This document shows positions 1 through 10,316 of a DNA stretch of 64,000 nucleotides, piece after piece (within the stretch, counting starts at the first letter, position 1; the number at the start of each line of letters is the position of its first letter). The notes under the pieces are model-generated. The model searched no databases, had not been told where the DNA came from, and saw only the letters and a list, made by a program, of their open reading frames with translations. Source of the stretch: Paraglaciecola mesophila KMM 241 (GTDB lineage: Bacteria; Pseudomonadota; Gammaproteobacteria; Enterobacterales; Alteromonadaceae); contig NZ_BAEP01000060.1 of assembly GCF_000315015.1 (NCBI RefSeq), positions 62,001 through 126,000 on the forward strand. The letters run 5' to 3'. Position numbers and translations under genes: made by a program.

Positions 1-449
1 TTGATCGTATATTGGGTCTTGAGATCGGCGCTGACGATTATTTAACTAAGCCGTTTAACCCACGTGAATTGACCATCAGAGCTAGAAACTTGCTGACTCG
101 TACATTGAATAACGCGGAAGACGATGACTTACCAAGTCGAGTTAGCTTTAATGGTTGGACATTAGATGGCGATAGCCGTAGTTTGATTTCTCCTAGTAAG
201 AAAGAATTCAGACTACCACGCAGTGAATTCCGCGCGTTGCATTTATTCCTAAGCAATCCTGGCAAAATTTTGACTCGTGAACAGTTGATTATGGAAATGA
301 CAGGTCGTGAATTACGCCCGAATGACCGTACTGTTGATGTAACTATTCGTCGTATACGTAAGCACTTTGAATCAGAAGTGAACGCTGACGAACTGATCGT
401 GACTATCCACGGTGAAGGTTACCGTTTCTGCGGTACCGTTGACGTATAA
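1..449 (+). CDS. arcA: Aerobic respiration response regulator ArcA (3' part)
   Basis: This is the C-terminal part of an OmpR-family response regulator; the reading frame is open to the left edge, so the gene starts outside the window. The visible part begins at the end of the receiver domain, with [19 protein letters not shown], whose Lys-Pro is the conserved switch lysine/cis-proline of receivers. The winged-helix DNA-binding domain follows, ending in [14 protein letters not shown] and [10 protein letters not shown]. These stretches are near-identical to enterobacterial ArcA as I recall it, which separates it from other OmpR members. ArcA, phosphorylated by the sensor ArcB, represses aerobic respiratory genes under low oxygen. 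The gene ends at a terminator shared with the convergent fxsA. Confidence 0.95.
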   Translation, partial: DRILGLEIGADDYLTKPFNPRELTIRARNLLTRTLNNAEDDDLPSRVSFNGWTLDGDSRSLISPSKKEFRLPRSEFRALHLFLSNPGKILTREQLIMEMTGRELRPNDRTVDVTIRRIRKHFESEVNADELIVTIHGEGYRFCGTVDV

Positions 450-465
450 GTTACATTAGCTCAGA

Positions 466-495
466 CAAAAAAAGCGGCTTAAGCCGCTTTTTTTT
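466..495. terminator. Bidirectional Rho-independent terminator between arcA and fxsA
   Basis: AGCGGCTT at 473-480 pairs perfectly with AAGCCGCT at 481-488. An A run lies on the left and a run of eight T on the right, so the hairpin can terminate both the plus-strand arcA transcript and the minus-strand fxsA transcript. Confidence 0.9.
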
Positions 496-512
496 CTCTG
501 TAGCATGAATAT

Positions 513-1016
513 CTAGTCCGGTTTGTTAAGCCTTTCTGACTCAGGTTTAATTTCATCTTTGCGCTCATATTCGCCTTCAATGATATCGTCGTTCGATGAT
601 TGCTGTCTGCCGAAGCCTTGTCTCGACTGCCCACCAAAACCTCCTTGTGCCTGATTAACCACCTGTACGGATAATTTTGCCAGTAGACCTTTAGCAATTA
701 AGGGCCGGGTCATAGGTAGGCAGAATAAAAAACCCAACGCATCAGTGACAAAACCAGGTGTAACAAGCATAACACCTGCAATGACGAGTAATAAACCTTC
801 GGCGACTTCTTGGCCCGGGATCGTACCCTGCTGCATTTTTTGTTGCGCATGAATTAATGTACTGACGCCCTGTTGGCGCACCAAATACGAGCCTATCATA
901 GCCGTAGCGACTACAATTGCGACTGTGTTCCAGCCACCAATTTGCTCACCTACACTTATCAAGAGTGAGATCTCAACGATAGGCAGCAAAACAAACAATA
1001 AGAATAATTTACCCAA
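513..1016 (-). CDS. fxsA: FxsA family membrane protein
   Basis: The 167-residue inner-membrane protein has the FxsA layout. A hydrophobic N-terminus (FLLFVLLPIVEISLLISVG) is followed by two further membrane segments around residues 30-45 and 72-100, then a hydrophilic cytosolic tail. The tail ends with the DDIIEGEYERKDE acidic motif typical of the family. In Escherichia coli, overexpressed FxsA relieves phage T7 exclusion by the F plasmid PifA protein; its native role is unclear. It is convergent with arcA and divergent from dsbD. The 261-bp gap to dsbD holds no further gene that I can support. Confidence 0.92.
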   Translation of the reverse strand: MGKLFLLFVLLPIVEISLLISVGEQIGGWNTVAIVVATAMIGSYLVRQQGVSTLIHAQQKMQQGTIPGQEVAEGLLLVIAGVMLVTPGFVTDALGFLFCLPMTRPLIAKGLLAKLSVQVVNQAQGGFGGQSRQGFGRQQSSNDDIIEGEYERKDEIKPESERLNKPD

Positions 1017-1277
1017 AACTGTCTCTTTAATTACTTTATGAATGAATATAATGGCGTCGAACGGCCGATAACCAAGGGTAACAGTGTTACAAAGTATGGC
1101 AACTGCTCTTTGTTGAGGTACTTAATGGTAAGCTTTAGAAGATGATGACATTTTTGAAAGACATCTATCTTAATTTGGGTTTATATTGGCCTACCGGAGG
1201 GGCACTTAATATTGTATTAAGTATGTTACCTTATTTTATTTTTTAACTGTTGAACTGCAAAAAAGAAGTTGTTTTAA

Positions 1278-3056
1278 ATGAAGTTAATAGCATCGTTTTC
1301 CATTTTTATGCTCATGTCCATTTGGTCATTAGCCAGCTTAGGCCAAAGCAATTCCTTCGATTCTTTGTTTAGCGATGAACCTGAATTTTTAAAGGTGGAT
1401 CAGGCTTTCGTATTTGATTATGTACAAAATGGTGATCAACTTGTGGTCACTTGGGACATTGCCGACAACTACTACCTTTATCAGCAACAGTTTAAAGCCG
1501 TTTCGAAAAATGCCTCGTTAGGTGAGCCTATTTTTCCTGCAGGAAAAATGAAAGAGGATGAATTCTTCGATGAGCCTCAAGAAGTTTATTACCATAAGGT
1601 CTCAGTAACCTATCCTATCTTACAATCACAAGATGATTCTGCGGTTAAAATTCGCTATCAGGGCTGCGCGGAAGCGGGTCTGTGTTACCCCCCAACAACG
1701 CAAGTCGTTTATCTAAATACAGTTAATGCCAGTGATGAGCAACTTAATATTGATGGAGCTAGCGTTGAAAATAGCGGCTCTATTTCACAACAGTTTGAGC
1801 TAGCAGATTTACTCACGGGCGAGCAGAGCCTGATGTGGGTTTTATTGATTTTTCTAGCGTTAGGCGTGGGCTTAGCTTTTACGCCGTGTGTCTTCCCTAT
1901 GTATCCGATCTTATCTGGAATAGTCATAGGGCAAGGGAAGGGCATAAGTACATCCCGAGCGTTCGTTTTATCATTCGTCTACGTGCAAGGTATGGCGTTG
2001 ACGTATTCTTTACTGGGGTTAGTTGTAGCGTCAGCGGGGGTGCAGTTTCAAGCAGCGCTGCAGCATCCTATTATTTTGGGCGTATTGATCGTCGTATTTG
2101 TACTGTTGGCATTGGTAATGTTCGGTGCTTGGGAATTCCAATTACCCTCAAGCTGGCAAGAAAAGCTCAATGGCGTGAGTAACCAACAGAAAAGTGGAAG
2201 TTACTTAGGCGTACTTTTGATGGGGGCCATTTCAGGGCTGGTTGCATCCCCGTGTACCACCGCGCCGTTAACCGGAATATTACTGTACATAGCGCAAACG
2301 GGTGATTTATTGCTGGGCTTCAGTGCACTGTATGCACTAAGTTTAGGCATGGGAATACCATTGATATTGTTTGGTATAACAGGCGGTAAATTATTGCCTA
2401 AAGCAGGTGCATGGATGAACATCATTAAAGTCACTTTTGGCTTTATGATGCTTGCAGTCGCGTTAATGTTTGTAGAGCGATTAGTCAGCCATGTGGTAAC
2501 AGATATTTTGTGGTCGTTGTTAGGGTTGGTGACTTTCAGCTATTTTTATGTAATGAATCAAGCCAGTTCAGTGACCTTCGGGAAGGGCGTTCGCGCGCTA
2601 GTTATTTTTATCGGTTTGTTTGCTTCTGCCATGTATGGCTATCAGACCATTTGGGGCCAAACATCTTCTGTTACCGGACATATAGATCAAAGCCATCCTC
2701 GCTTTGAAGTGGTTAAAAACCTTGATGATTTTGAGCAAAAATTAGCTGCAGCCAACGCGCAAGGTAAAAGCGTAATGGTCGATTTATACGCGGACTGGTG
2801 TGTTGCCTGTAAAGAGTTCGAAAAATATACCTTCCCTGATACGCAAGTGGTTGACGCGCTTAGTAACACAGTGTGGATGCAAATAGATTTAACCGATAAC
2901 ACGGCGACTAACATTGAATTTCAAGAGCATTTTTCGATTCTAGGCTTGCCGACTATCTTGTTCTTTGACTCGCAAGGTAATGAGATTAGCGGGTCTCGGG
3001 TTACCGGATTTATGCAAGCGCCAGCGTTTGCCGCCCATGCAAAAAATATCTTATAA
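1278..3056 (+). CDS. dsbD: Thiol:disulfide interchange protein DsbD
   Basis: DsbD carries electrons from cytosolic thioredoxin across the inner membrane to periplasmic DsbC/DsbG and cytochrome c maturation proteins. All three modules and cysteine pairs are present. After a signal peptide (about residues 1-22), the periplasmic alpha domain has C130 and C136 in CAEAGLC. The eight-helix membrane domain has C204 (FTPCVFPMYP) and C326 (ASPCTTAPL). The C-terminal thioredoxin domain has C508-V-A-C511 in DWCVACKEFEKYTF. The length of 592 aa is normal. The gene is monocistronic or co-transcribed with the hydrolase 46 bp downstream; no terminator is visible between them. Confidence 0.96.
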   Translation: MKLIASFSIFMLMSIWSLASLGQSNSFDSLFSDEPEFLKVDQAFVFDYVQNGDQLVVTWDIADNYYLYQQQFKAVSKNASLGEPIFPAGKMKEDEFFDEPQEVYYHKVSVTYPILQSQDDSAVKIRYQGCAEAGLCYPPTTQVVYLNTVNASDEQLNIDGASVENSGSISQQFELADLLTGEQSLMWVLLIFLALGVGLAFTPCVFPMYPILSGIVIGQGKGISTSRAFVLSFVYVQGMALTYSLLGLVVASAGVQFQAALQHPIILGVLIVVFVLLALVMFGAWEFQLPSSWQEKLNGVSNQQKSGSYLGVLLMGAISGLVASPCTTAPLTGILLYIAQTGDLLLGFSALYALSLGMGIPLILFGITGGKLLPKAGAWMNIIKVTFGFMMLAVALMFVERLVSHVVTDILWSLLGLVTFSYFYVMNQASSVTFGKGVRALVIFIGLFASAMYGYQTIWGQTSSVTGHIDQSHPRFEVVKNLDDFEQKLAAANAQGKSVMVDLYADWCVACKEFEKYTFPDTQVVDALSNTVWMQIDLTDNTATNIEFQEHFSILGLPTILFFDSQGNEISGSRVTGFMQAPAFAAHAKNIL

Positions 3057-3102
3057 CTTAGGTAGCGCCTACCAAATTTAATGTATTAGAAGGATGAAAC
3101 AC

Positions 3103-3957
3103 ATGTTAGCCCGCCGTTTTAGTTGTTATATCGTTAGTATGTTGTTGTCCTTCATATGTTTCGCTTCGAATGCTGCTACTGTCGTGTCAGAGCGCGTTAT
3201 TACTTTAGAAAACAATATGCAAGCTACCCATACTCAGGCACAAGGTGAAGCAATAGCGAGTGTACTGTTGATTCACGGCTGGGCAGGCAACATGAATGAA
3301 GTGGGCGATATGTATAAGCGTTTAGCTGCGCAGTTAGCGAAACAGCATATTGCCTCCCTTAGAATTAACATACGCGGCGAAAGTGAACGCGAAAAAAGCG
3401 GATATCGACTCACCAGTACTTTTTCATCTCGGGTTACTGATGCCGAAACGGGACTGGCCTTTTTACGACAGCAATACAGTGCTACTCCCACCGGTGTGGT
3501 CGGTTTTAGTCTTGGGGGGGCAACGACCATAAGGCTTATGGGATTGCGCCCAACAGATATTAACAGTGTTGTGCTTTGGTCAAGCGCGGGAGACCCAGCA
3601 CTGGTAGGCCAAAGCATTCTATCTCCGGCTCAAATGCGTGAAGTGCTCGATAAAGGTGAAGTAAAAGTGCCTACATGGGAAACGCTAACAGTCACCAAAG
3701 TGCATGTTTTAGGTATGATGGGCCACGACATTTATCAAAATATTAACGCTTATAATGGGCCCCTGTTATCCATTCGAGGCAGCGAAGACTACGTTGAACC
3801 TATCGAGAAAATCTTGCTCCCACTAACTTCATCAACACTTGCTGAGGCCCGTGTTATTCAAGGCGCTGATCATATATTCGATTCGTTCAACCCTGAAAGC
3901 CAATACGACGAACGGGTGATAAAGCAGACGCTGGACTGGCTAGTCGATACGCTCTAA
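3103..3957 (+). CDS. Secreted alpha/beta hydrolase (dienelactone hydrolase/S9-like)
   Basis: This is an alpha/beta-hydrolase with an N-terminal signal peptide ending near AASNAAT-like residues 20-25, so it is probably periplasmic. The oxyanion-side motif is HGWAGNMNE. The nucleophile elbow is GFSLGG with S136, and the triad is completed by D229 (GSEDYVEP) and H257 (GADHIFDSF). The substrate cannot be told from sequence; esterases, lipases and peptidases share this fold. Two ATGs compete. The one at 3103 has AAGGA at a good distance, whereas the one at 3094 lies on top of that sequence, so 3103 is chosen (284 aa). It follows dsbD closely on the same strand. Confidence 0.8.
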   Translation: MLARRFSCYIVSMLLSFICFASNAATVVSERVITLENNMQATHTQAQGEAIASVLLIHGWAGNMNEVGDMYKRLAAQLAKQHIASLRINIRGESEREKSGYRLTSTFSSRVTDAETGLAFLRQQYSATPTGVVGFSLGGATTIRLMGLRPTDINSVVLWSSAGDPALVGQSILSPAQMREVLDKGEVKVPTWETLTVTKVHVLGMMGHDIYQNINAYNGPLLSIRGSEDYVEPIEKILLPLTSSTLAEARVIQGADHIFDSFNPESQYDERVIKQTLDWLVDTL

Positions 3958-4041
3958 GGCGTTATTTCAGGCGGCAATGGCTAAGCACCATGTGCGCAAT
4001 GCAATAACGCATTGGGGAAAGGAGGCTATGTAAGGTAGCGC

Positions 4042-4671
4042 TTATCGTGTACCGAATATTTTGTCTCCGGCATCACCTAAGCCCGGTAAAATGTAACCGT
4101 GCTCGTTAAGTTTTTCATCCACGGCTGCGGTGTAAATGTCTACATCTGGGTGTTTGCTCACAACCGCTTCTATGCCCTCTGGTGCCGCGACTAAGAATAA
4201 GCCCATTATGTGTTGGCAACCTTTTTCCTTCAGTAAATCGATGGTCGCGATTAACGTACCGCCGGTGGCGAGCATAGGGTCAACTATTAGCGCAGTGCGC
4301 TCTTCCACATCTTTTACTACTTTGTCGAAATAAGCCACTGGCTGCAGCGTTTCTTCATCACGATACAAGCCTACCACGCTGACCTTTGCATTTGGAATGA
4401 GCTGCATAACACCGTCTAACATGCCAAGACCCGCACGCAAAATAGGGACTATGGTGATTTTCTTGCCTTTAATCTTTTTGACTTTAATCGGTTCATCGTT
4501 CCAGCCGTTGATCTCAACTGTCTCAGTTTCTAACTCTCGGGTCGCTTCGTAGGTCAGCAGATTACCTACTTCACTGGCAAGCTCTCTAAAATTTTTACTG
4601 CTGATGCCAGCCTCGCGCATTAAACCTAATTTATGTTGCACTAAGGGGTGATTGATTTCTTTAACTGACAC
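4042..4671 (-). CDS. upp: Uracil phosphoribosyltransferase
   Basis: Upp makes UMP from uracil and PRPP in pyrimidine salvage. The PRPP-binding loop appears as [21 protein letters not shown], and the C-terminal uracil-binding segment [17 protein letters not shown] is complete. The frame can be read from an upstream ATG at 4728, but that adds 19 residues absent from the family and overlaps the upstream gene. A GTG at 4671 is preceded by GAGG at six bases and gives 209 aa (the E. coli protein has 208), so it is chosen as the start. It lies 25 bp after the ACP phosphodiesterase homologue on the same strand, so the two may be co-transcribed. Confidence 0.95.
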   Translation of the reverse strand: MSVKEINHPLVQHKLGLMREAGISSKNFRELASEVGNLLTYEATRELETETVEINGWNDEPIKVKKIKGKKITIVPILRAGLGMLDGVMQLIPNAKVSVVGLYRDEETLQPVAYFDKVVKDVEERTALIVDPMLATGGTLIATIDLLKEKGCQHIMGLFLVAAPEGIEAVVSKHPDVDIYTAAVDEKLNEHGYILPGLGDAGDKIFGTR

Positions 4672-4696
4672 AGGGTACCTCGAACGTAGAATAGAT

Positions 4697-5296
4697 TTAT
4701 TTGATAAGTTTACTGACAAATAGCTCACTGTGCCTAAGTAAATCAGGATAAAAATGTAAAAAAGACTGTCTTAATTCACTGTCATTTTCGTTAATGTAGC
4801 CCATGGCTTGTTGAGCAAACTGGGTTGGACGGCTGAAGCGTTTTTCAATGGTTTGCATCGCGCGCAAACAGGCGCTGAGATTTTCATAGTCTGCTAACCA
4901 TTGATGACTGATAAGCCCAGCCCTGACTCGAGTGAAATGAGGGCTAACCTCATAGTTGAGCTGCTCTAAGTCTCGATAAAATTGCTTAAACAAGGTATGC
5001 ATAGGTAATTCAGGCGCTGAAAACTGTTGCCAATGTTGGAGCAATAAGTGGTCAAAATACACATCAATCGCAATGCCTGCATAGCGTCGTATCGGTTTAG
5101 GGAAATCTTGTTTTAAAGCCACTACCCGGGGATGTGAGTCAGTGAAAGTATCAATTTGGCGATGCAAGCGCACGCCAAGTTGTATATTTAAGGGGAAGTC
5201 AGCAAAGGCGCTGCCTTTTACAAAATCCCCTAGAAAATTACCAATCAAACTGGTTTGAGTGTGTTTAGCAAGGTGTAAATGTGCAATATAGTTCAT
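4697..5296 (-). CDS. acpH: ACP phosphodiesterase (AcpH family)
   Basis: The 199-aa protein matches acyl-carrier-protein phosphodiesterase, which removes 4'-phosphopantetheine from holo-ACP. The N-terminal block [10 protein letters not shown], then [10 protein letters not shown], and [13 protein letters not shown] contain the His/Asp metal ligands expected of this HD-like metallophosphodiesterase family; a further conserved block is [10 protein letters not shown]. It is upstream of upp on the same strand. The E. coli counterpart is dispensable, and its physiological role is poorly understood. Confidence 0.88.
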   Translation of the reverse strand: MNYIAHLHLAKHTQTSLIGNFLGDFVKGSAFADFPLNIQLGVRLHRQIDTFTDSHPRVVALKQDFPKPIRRYAGIAIDVYFDHLLLQHWQQFSAPELPMHTLFKQFYRDLEQLNYEVSPHFTRVRAGLISHQWLADYENLSACLRAMQTIEKRFSRPTQFAQQAMGYINENDSELRQSFLHFYPDLLRHSELFVSKLIK

Positions 5297-5552
5297 GCTT
5301 GTATTTGAACGCGATACCGGCTTGGGGTCAAATAGCTTATTAATATACCTGGTACTAAGATTAAATACGCAAACTTGGCGGCAATCTTCGCTGATAAGAC
5401 CAGTATTTTGCTGCTAATTTGTAAGTTAGCTCTATAATGACCTCAATTGAGTGCAATGAGTTGAAATTTTAAGCGAAATTAGTCGCTAATCAGATACTTA
5501 TTTGCTAATAATGAAAGATAATTATCATTTTAACGAAGATAGCGGCGTATTC

Positions 5553-5996
5553 TTGAAAGTTTTATTAATTAATGGACCCAACCTCAATATGTTGGGCAAA
5601 CGTGAACCCGAAGTTTATGGCTCACGTAGCCTACAAGATATTGTTGACACTTTAAACGTGCAAGCAAAAGGCATGGGGATCGCATTAAATCATGTGCAAT
5701 CAAATGCTGAGCACGAGTTAATCGATGCTATTCACAGCGCCTATCAAAAAGTCGACTTTATAATTATCAATCCTGGCGCCTTTACGCATACAAGCGTTGC
5801 CCTGCGCGATGCTTTACTTAGCGTATCGACTCCTTTCATTGAAGTGCATTTATCCAATGTTCATGCTCGCGAACCTTTTCGCCATCACTCGTACTTATCA
5901 GACGTAGCGGTGGGGGTGATATGTGGTTTGGGTGAACAGGGTTATGCGTTTGCACTCAATGCAGCTCAACAACATGTGAATAACCAAACGAATTAG
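5553..5996 (+). CDS. aroQ: Type II 3-dehydroquinate dehydratase
   Basis: AroQ converts 3-dehydroquinate to 3-dehydroshikimate in aromatic amino-acid synthesis. The family motifs are [20 protein letters not shown] (loop with the catalytic Arg and Tyr), [16 protein letters not shown], and the catalytic-His region [16 protein letters not shown]. The start is uncertain. The frame extends back to an ATG at 5511 and a TTG at 5502, but similarity begins at [13 protein letters not shown] at 5553 gives 147 aa, the usual size, though without a strong ribosome-binding site. It heads the aroQ-accB-accC cluster common in gammaproteobacteria, 59 bp before accB. Confidence 0.94.
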   Translation: MKVLLINGPNLNMLGKREPEVYGSRSLQDIVDTLNVQAKGMGIALNHVQSNAEHELIDAIHSAYQKVDFIIINPGAFTHTSVALRDALLSVSTPFIEVHLSNVHAREPFRHHSYLSDVAVGVICGLGEQGYAFALNAAQQHVNNQTN

Positions 5997-6055
5997 TTGC
6001 CGTGGTCGGTGTGCTACCGGTCGCTTATGTATACAAATCAAAAAGAGATAACATC

Positions 6056-6502
6056 ATGGATATACGCAAAATCAAGAAACTCATCGAGTTAGTAGAAGAA
6101 TCAGGTATTTCTGAGCTAGAAATTACTGAAGGCGAAGAATCTGTACGAATCCATCGTAGCGGCCAACCGGCAGCGCAAGTACAGTACTCTGCCCCTATTC
6201 AACAAGCTGCGCCCTTGGCAGCGGCTCCAGTCGTTGAATCAGCACCAGCAGCCGTTGCTGAAACCAGTGGTCACCGTGTTAAATCTCCAATGGTCGGCAC
6301 TTTCTACCGTTCATCTTCTCCAGGTTCAAAACCATTTGCTGAAGTAGGACAAAGCGTCAAAGTAGGCGACACTTTATGTATCATCGAAGCTATGAAAATG
6401 ATGAATCAAATTGAGTCGGACAAAGCTGGCGTTATCAAAGAAATCCTAATCGACAACCAAGAGCCGGTTGAATTCGATCAGCCCCTATTCATCATTGAAT
6501 AA
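6056..6502 (+). CDS. accB: Biotin carboxyl carrier protein of acetyl-CoA carboxylase
   Basis: AccB carries biotin between the biotin carboxylase and carboxyltransferase parts of acetyl-CoA carboxylase, the first step of fatty-acid synthesis. The N-terminal helix [16 protein letters not shown] is typical. An Ala/Pro-rich linker (residues about 38-75) follows, then a C-terminal biotinyl domain with EAMKMMNQ, in which K114 is the biotinylated lysine. The ATG at 6056 is preceded by AGAGA at a suitable distance and gives 148 aa; the longer open frame from 6002 has no family support. accC follows after 14 bp. Confidence 0.97.
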   Translation: MDIRKIKKLIELVEESGISELEITEGEESVRIHRSGQPAAQVQYSAPIQQAAPLAAAPVVESAPAAVAETSGHRVKSPMVGTFYRSSSPGSKPFAEVGQSVKVGDTLCIIEAMKMMNQIESDKAGVIKEILIDNQEPVEFDQPLFIIE

Positions 6503-6516
6503 GCAGGTTACTGAAA

Positions 6517-7866
6517 ATGCTTGATAAAGTACTGATTGCCAATCGCGGTGAAATTGCGCTTCGCATCTTGCGTGCCTGTAAAGAGTTGGGCATCAAGACA
6601 GTCGCTGTGCACTCCACCGCAGATGAAAGTTTAAAGCACGTGCTTTTGGCTGACGAAACCATTTGTATCGGTAAGCCATCTGCAACCGAAAGTTACCTAA
6701 ACATTCCGCGTATTATTGCAGCGGCAGAAATCACTAACTCAGTGGCTATTCACCCTGGTTACGGCTTTCTAGCAGAGAATGCTGATTTTGCTGAAGCGGT
6801 TGAACGTAGCGGGTTTATCTTCATTGGACCAAAAGCTGAAACGATAAATTTGATGGGCGACAAAGTGTCTGCAATCAAATCGATGAAGGCTGCCGGTGTA
6901 CCTTGTGTACCAGGTTCTGATGGGCCATTAAATGATGATGAAGCGCGCAACAAAAAGTTAGCTCAAGGTATCGGTTATCCAATCATCGTCAAAGCCGCTG
7001 GTGGCGGTGGTGGTCGTGGTATGCGCGTTGTTCGCAGTGAAGAAGAACTAATCGGTGCTATCGCAGCAACGAAAGGCGAAGCCGCTGCTGCGTTCAACAA
7101 TGATGTGGTTTACATGGAGAAATTCCTTGAAAACCCTCGCCACGTTGAAATTCAAATTTTGGCTGATGGTCAGGGTAGCGCAATTCACTTAGGTGAGCGT
7201 GACTGCTCTATGCAGCGTCGTCACCAAAAAGTGGTTGAAGAAGCGCCTGCGCCTGGTATTACCGAAGAAATGCGTGCCAAAATTGGTGCGCGTTGTTGCC
7301 AAGCATGTATCGATATCGGATACCGCGGAGCTGGTACGTTTGAATTTTTGTTCGAAAACGGCGAGTTTTATTTCATTGAAATGAACACCCGAATTCAGGT
7401 TGAGCACCCTGTATCTGAAATGATCACAGGTGTCGATTTGATCAAAGAGCAATTGCGTATCGCGGATGGCCAAAAGCTAACGATTTCCCAAGAGCAGATC
7501 CAAGTGCGTGGGCATGCAATTGAGTGTCGTATTAACGCCGAAGATCCAGATACCTTCATTCCAAGCCCAGGTAAAATTAATATGTTTCACCCACCAGGTG
7601 GTTTAGGTGTACGTTGGGACTCGCATATTTATGCGGGTTATTCTGTACCGCCTAACTATGACTCAATGATTGGTAAGTTGATCACTTACGGTGAAACCCG
7701 TGAAGTGGCGATTGCTAGAATGCGTCATGCATTAGGTGAGCTGGTTATTGAAGGTATCAAGACCAATATTCCATTACAACAGCGTATTATGGCAGATGAA
7801 GCCTTTGCCGCTGGTGGTGCGAATATTCACTACCTTGAGAAAAAATTAGGCCTAGGCGGGCATTAA
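6517..7866 (+). CDS. accC: Biotin carboxylase subunit of acetyl-CoA carboxylase
   Basis: AccC uses ATP and bicarbonate to carboxylate biotin on AccB. The 449-aa ATP-grasp enzyme has the N-terminal domain start [17 protein letters not shown], the glycine-rich ATP lid [13 protein letters not shown], the metal/ATP site [16 protein letters not shown], and the C-terminal domain block ECRINAEDP. The length is normal. It is co-transcribed with accB, and the unit ends at a strong terminator shared with the convergent MATE gene. Confidence 0.97.
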   Translation: MLDKVLIANRGEIALRILRACKELGIKTVAVHSTADESLKHVLLADETICIGKPSATESYLNIPRIIAAAEITNSVAIHPGYGFLAENADFAEAVERSGFIFIGPKAETINLMGDKVSAIKSMKAAGVPCVPGSDGPLNDDEARNKKLAQGIGYPIIVKAAGGGGGRGMRVVRSEEELIGAIAATKGEAAAAFNNDVVYMEKFLENPRHVEIQILADGQGSAIHLGERDCSMQRRHQKVVEEAPAPGITEEMRAKIGARCCQACIDIGYRGAGTFEFLFENGEFYFIEMNTRIQVEHPVSEMITGVDLIKEQLRIADGQKLTISQEQIQVRGHAIECRINAEDPDTFIPSPGKINMFHPPGGLGVRWDSHIYAGYSVPPNYDSMIGKLITYGETREVAIARMRHALGELVIEGIKTNIPLQQRIMADEAFAAGGANIHYLEKKLGLGGH

Positions 7867-7885
7867 TTTTTCACAATATGAATGA

Positions 7886-7914
7886 TAAAAAAGAGTGCTT
7901 CGGCACTCTTTTTT
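7886..7914. terminator. Bidirectional terminator with UUCG tetraloop
   Basis: AAGAGTGC (7891-7898), a TTCG loop and GCACTCTT (7903-7910) form a perfect 8-bp stem. Flanking A and T runs let it serve accC on plus and the MATE gene on minus. Confidence 0.9.
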
Positions 7915-7918
7915 GTTT

Positions 7919-9274
7919 CTACTCCTGTAGTTCTTTGGCTTGAATATGGTTTAGCCACCAAAGTGAATACCAACCGATTGCAACCCCAGATACAACATTA
8001 GCGACGGCGATACCAAAAAACGCATAATCGATTTGCGCAAAGGTGGCGCCAAGCCAAGATAAAGGGACATAAAATAAAGCAGAACGAACCACGTAAAATC
8101 CCAGCCCCACTTTAGCTTTGCCAATAGAATTAAACGCAGCAGCGGCCACAATTACGATACCGTAACCCCAAACACTCAAGGGAATGATGCGCAGATAACT
8201 CAACGCCTGAGCTGCTACTTCGCCGTCATCTGTAAACGCACCGACAATAAATGGCCCGGTAAACCATAAAAACGCACTCAACACCAAAGCCCATACCATA
8301 CACACCCAATAGCTAATCTTGAGTCCATCAATAATGCGCTGAACTTTGTAAGCGCCCCAATTTTGCCCCGCCAATGGGCCAATGGCAGAAGACAATGCAA
8401 GCATAGGTATTACAGCAAAAAACTCGATTCGTGTTGCCACGCCGAATGCAGCAACTGATTTCTCACCAAACCACGCCACAATGGCGGTGACAATGGCAAT
8501 CGATAAAGGATTGACCATATTACCCGCGGCGGCAGGCACAGCGATAGAGAGCAAGTAACGCCACGAAGCCACTAGTTGCTCATTGGAGGCCAGTTGAAAA
8601 CTTAGTAATTTTTCACGCATAACCAGTATGGCTAGTGATGCGAACAGGGTTAATACTTGGGCCAGTAAGGTGCCGTAAGCTGCCCCTTCAATATCGAAGG
8701 CTGGAATAACGCCCCAACCAAAAATTAAGATAGGTGTGGCCACAATATTGACCAGCGCAGACCCAATCATCATTAGGCTTGGCCAGAATGCATCCCCTAC
8801 TGAACGGATCAAGGCGTTTGCAATCATGGGGACAACCAAGAAAGGCACAGATATAAACCAGATACGCATATAGCGCGCGCCTAACTCTAGCACCTGCCCA
8901 GTCGCGCCCAATAAACCCAGCAACGGTTTCACGTATGCATAACCTAGAACAGCGACAAACATAACCACGAATATACCGAGCAATAAACTATCGGTAGACA
9001 AACGCTTTGCCTGTTCTTTGTCATTTGAGCCCACTGCACGCGAGACCGCTGATGCAGCGCCAACCCCCAAGCCGATGGCTAAACTCGATATACTCATAGT
9101 GACGGGAAAGCTGAATGACAAAGCGGCAAGGTGCTCGGTGCCTAGTTGGCTAACAAAATAGGTATCGATTAACGACACAGACAGCACCGCGATAATGCCA
9201 AAAACCATGGGTAAGGTGAGTTTCGCTAATACCTGATGAACAGGCGGGACAGTTAAGTCGCGAGATGTAGGCAA
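7919..9274 (-). CDS. MATE family multidrug/sodium efflux transporter
   Basis: The protein is a polytopic inner-membrane exporter with about twelve hydrophobic segments in two homologous halves. The N-terminal block (PPVHQVLAKLTLPMVFGIIA) and the motif LIDTYFVSQLGTEHLAALSF identify the MATE family, which expels cationic drugs using Na+ or H+ gradients. Its exact substrate is unknown. The frame extends to a TTG at 9337, but a TTG at 9274 is preceded by GGGAG five bases upstream and gives the usual N-terminus (LPTSRDLTVPP). That start (451 aa) is preferred. It is convergent with accC and divergent from prmA. Confidence 0.88.
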   Translation of the reverse strand: MPTSRDLTVPPVHQVLAKLTLPMVFGIIAVLSVSLIDTYFVSQLGTEHLAALSFSFPVTMSISSLAIGLGVGAASAVSRAVGSNDKEQAKRLSTDSLLLGIFVVMFVAVLGYAYVKPLLGLLGATGQVLELGARYMRIWFISVPFLVVPMIANALIRSVGDAFWPSLMMIGSALVNIVATPILIFGWGVIPAFDIEGAAYGTLLAQVLTLFASLAILVMREKLLSFQLASNEQLVASWRYLLSIAVPAAAGNMVNPLSIAIVTAIVAWFGEKSVAAFGVATRIEFFAVIPMLALSSAIGPLAGQNWGAYKVQRIIDGLKISYWVCMVWALVLSAFLWFTGPFIVGAFTDDGEVAAQALSYLRIIPLSVWGYGIVIVAAAAFNSIGKAKVGLGFYVVRSALFYVPLSWLGATFAQIDYAFFGIAVANVVSGVAIGWYSLWWLNHIQAKELQE

Positions 9275-9414
9275 TATAGCTCCCAAAAAATAAACAGAGA
9301 CAATAACAAGAACGGATTTATTCACGCAAAAGTTCAACGCGATCGGTGAACGCGTTAGTTTACGCTAATTAACTAATGTTATACTGGCTTCTTTGCCATT
9401 AGATAAGACCTGCC

Positions 9415-10293
9415 ATGCCTTGGATCCAACTCATCATCGACACAAAAGCCAAATACGCTGAGCAAGTAGGTGACATGCTAAGCGCTAACGGTGCCCAAGC
9501 AGTCACCTTTGTTGACGCCAAAGACACCCCAATGTACGAGCCCAAGCCTGGAGAGGTGATGTTATGGCCTGAAACGCAAGTGGTTGGCTTATACGAAGCT
9601 GATTATGATATGGACGGCGTCGTCGCAAGAATGAGTAAATCAAAGGTGCTAGGGTCAGATTTTCCTCACAAACTTGACCAACTAGAAGACAAAGATTGGG
9701 AGCGAGAATGGATGGACAACTTTCACCCCATGCGGTTCGGTCAGCGCCTTTGGATTTGCCCCAGCTGGCGCGACGTGCCCGACCCAACCGCGGTGAATGT
9801 TATGCTCGACCCAGGGCTTGCATTTGGTACTGGAACGCACCCAACAACCGCCTTGTGTTTACGTTGGTTAGATGCTCTAGAGTTAAGCGATAAGTTAGTG
9901 GTCGATTTTGGCTGTGGCTCCGGAATATTAGGAATAGCGGCAATAAAATTAGGGGCCAAGCGGGTGGTTGGTATTGATATTGACCCACAAGCTTTACTAT
10001 CAAGCCAAACCAATGCCGATCGTAATCATATAGGTGACAAAATTGAGCTTTATTTGCCCGAGCATCAACCCGAATTAAAGGCTGATGTCGTGCTGGCAAA
10101 TATACTCGCAGGGCCGCTTCGGGATTTACGTGAGGTGATCACCGCGTATTGTAAATCTGGTGGTAAATTGGTGTTGTCAGGTATATTGGCTGAGCAAGCT
10201 CAAGGGATTAATGATTTATACAGTCAAGACTTTCACATGGAACCGATTGAAATAGATGGTGAATGGGCGAGGGTATCAGGTAAGCGCAAATAG
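9415..10293 (+). CDS. prmA: Ribosomal protein L11 methyltransferase
   Basis: PrmA trimethylates several sites of ribosomal protein L11. The N-terminal substrate-recognition domain begins [10 protein letters not shown]. The linker has [16 protein letters not shown]. The catalytic domain has [15 protein letters not shown], the S-adenosylmethionine motif [20 protein letters not shown], and NILAGPL. The 292-aa length is normal. In many gammaproteobacteria prmA is followed by dusB-fis; here a convergent HxlR-family gene follows after 23 bp, so that linkage is broken locally. Confidence 0.97.
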   Translation: MPWIQLIIDTKAKYAEQVGDMLSANGAQAVTFVDAKDTPMYEPKPGEVMLWPETQVVGLYEADYDMDGVVARMSKSKVLGSDFPHKLDQLEDKDWEREWMDNFHPMRFGQRLWICPSWRDVPDPTAVNVMLDPGLAFGTGTHPTTALCLRWLDALELSDKLVVDFGCGSGILGIAAIKLGAKRVVGIDIDPQALLSSQTNADRNHIGDKIELYLPEHQPELKADVVLANILAGPLRDLREVITAYCKSGGKLVLSGILAEQAQGINDLYSQDFHMEPIEIDGEWARVSGKRK

Positions 10294-10316
10294 CCGCACC
10301 TTTGGCTAAAAAGTTA

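Noticed and set aside
4672-4728. N-terminal extension of Upp from an upstream ATG
   Set aside because: It overlaps the preceding gene, is absent from the family, and a GTG with GAGG at six bases gives the expected length.
9503-10099. Several antisense open frames within prmA
   Set aside because: PrmA is complete and convincing in its own frame; the antisense frames have no recognisable features.
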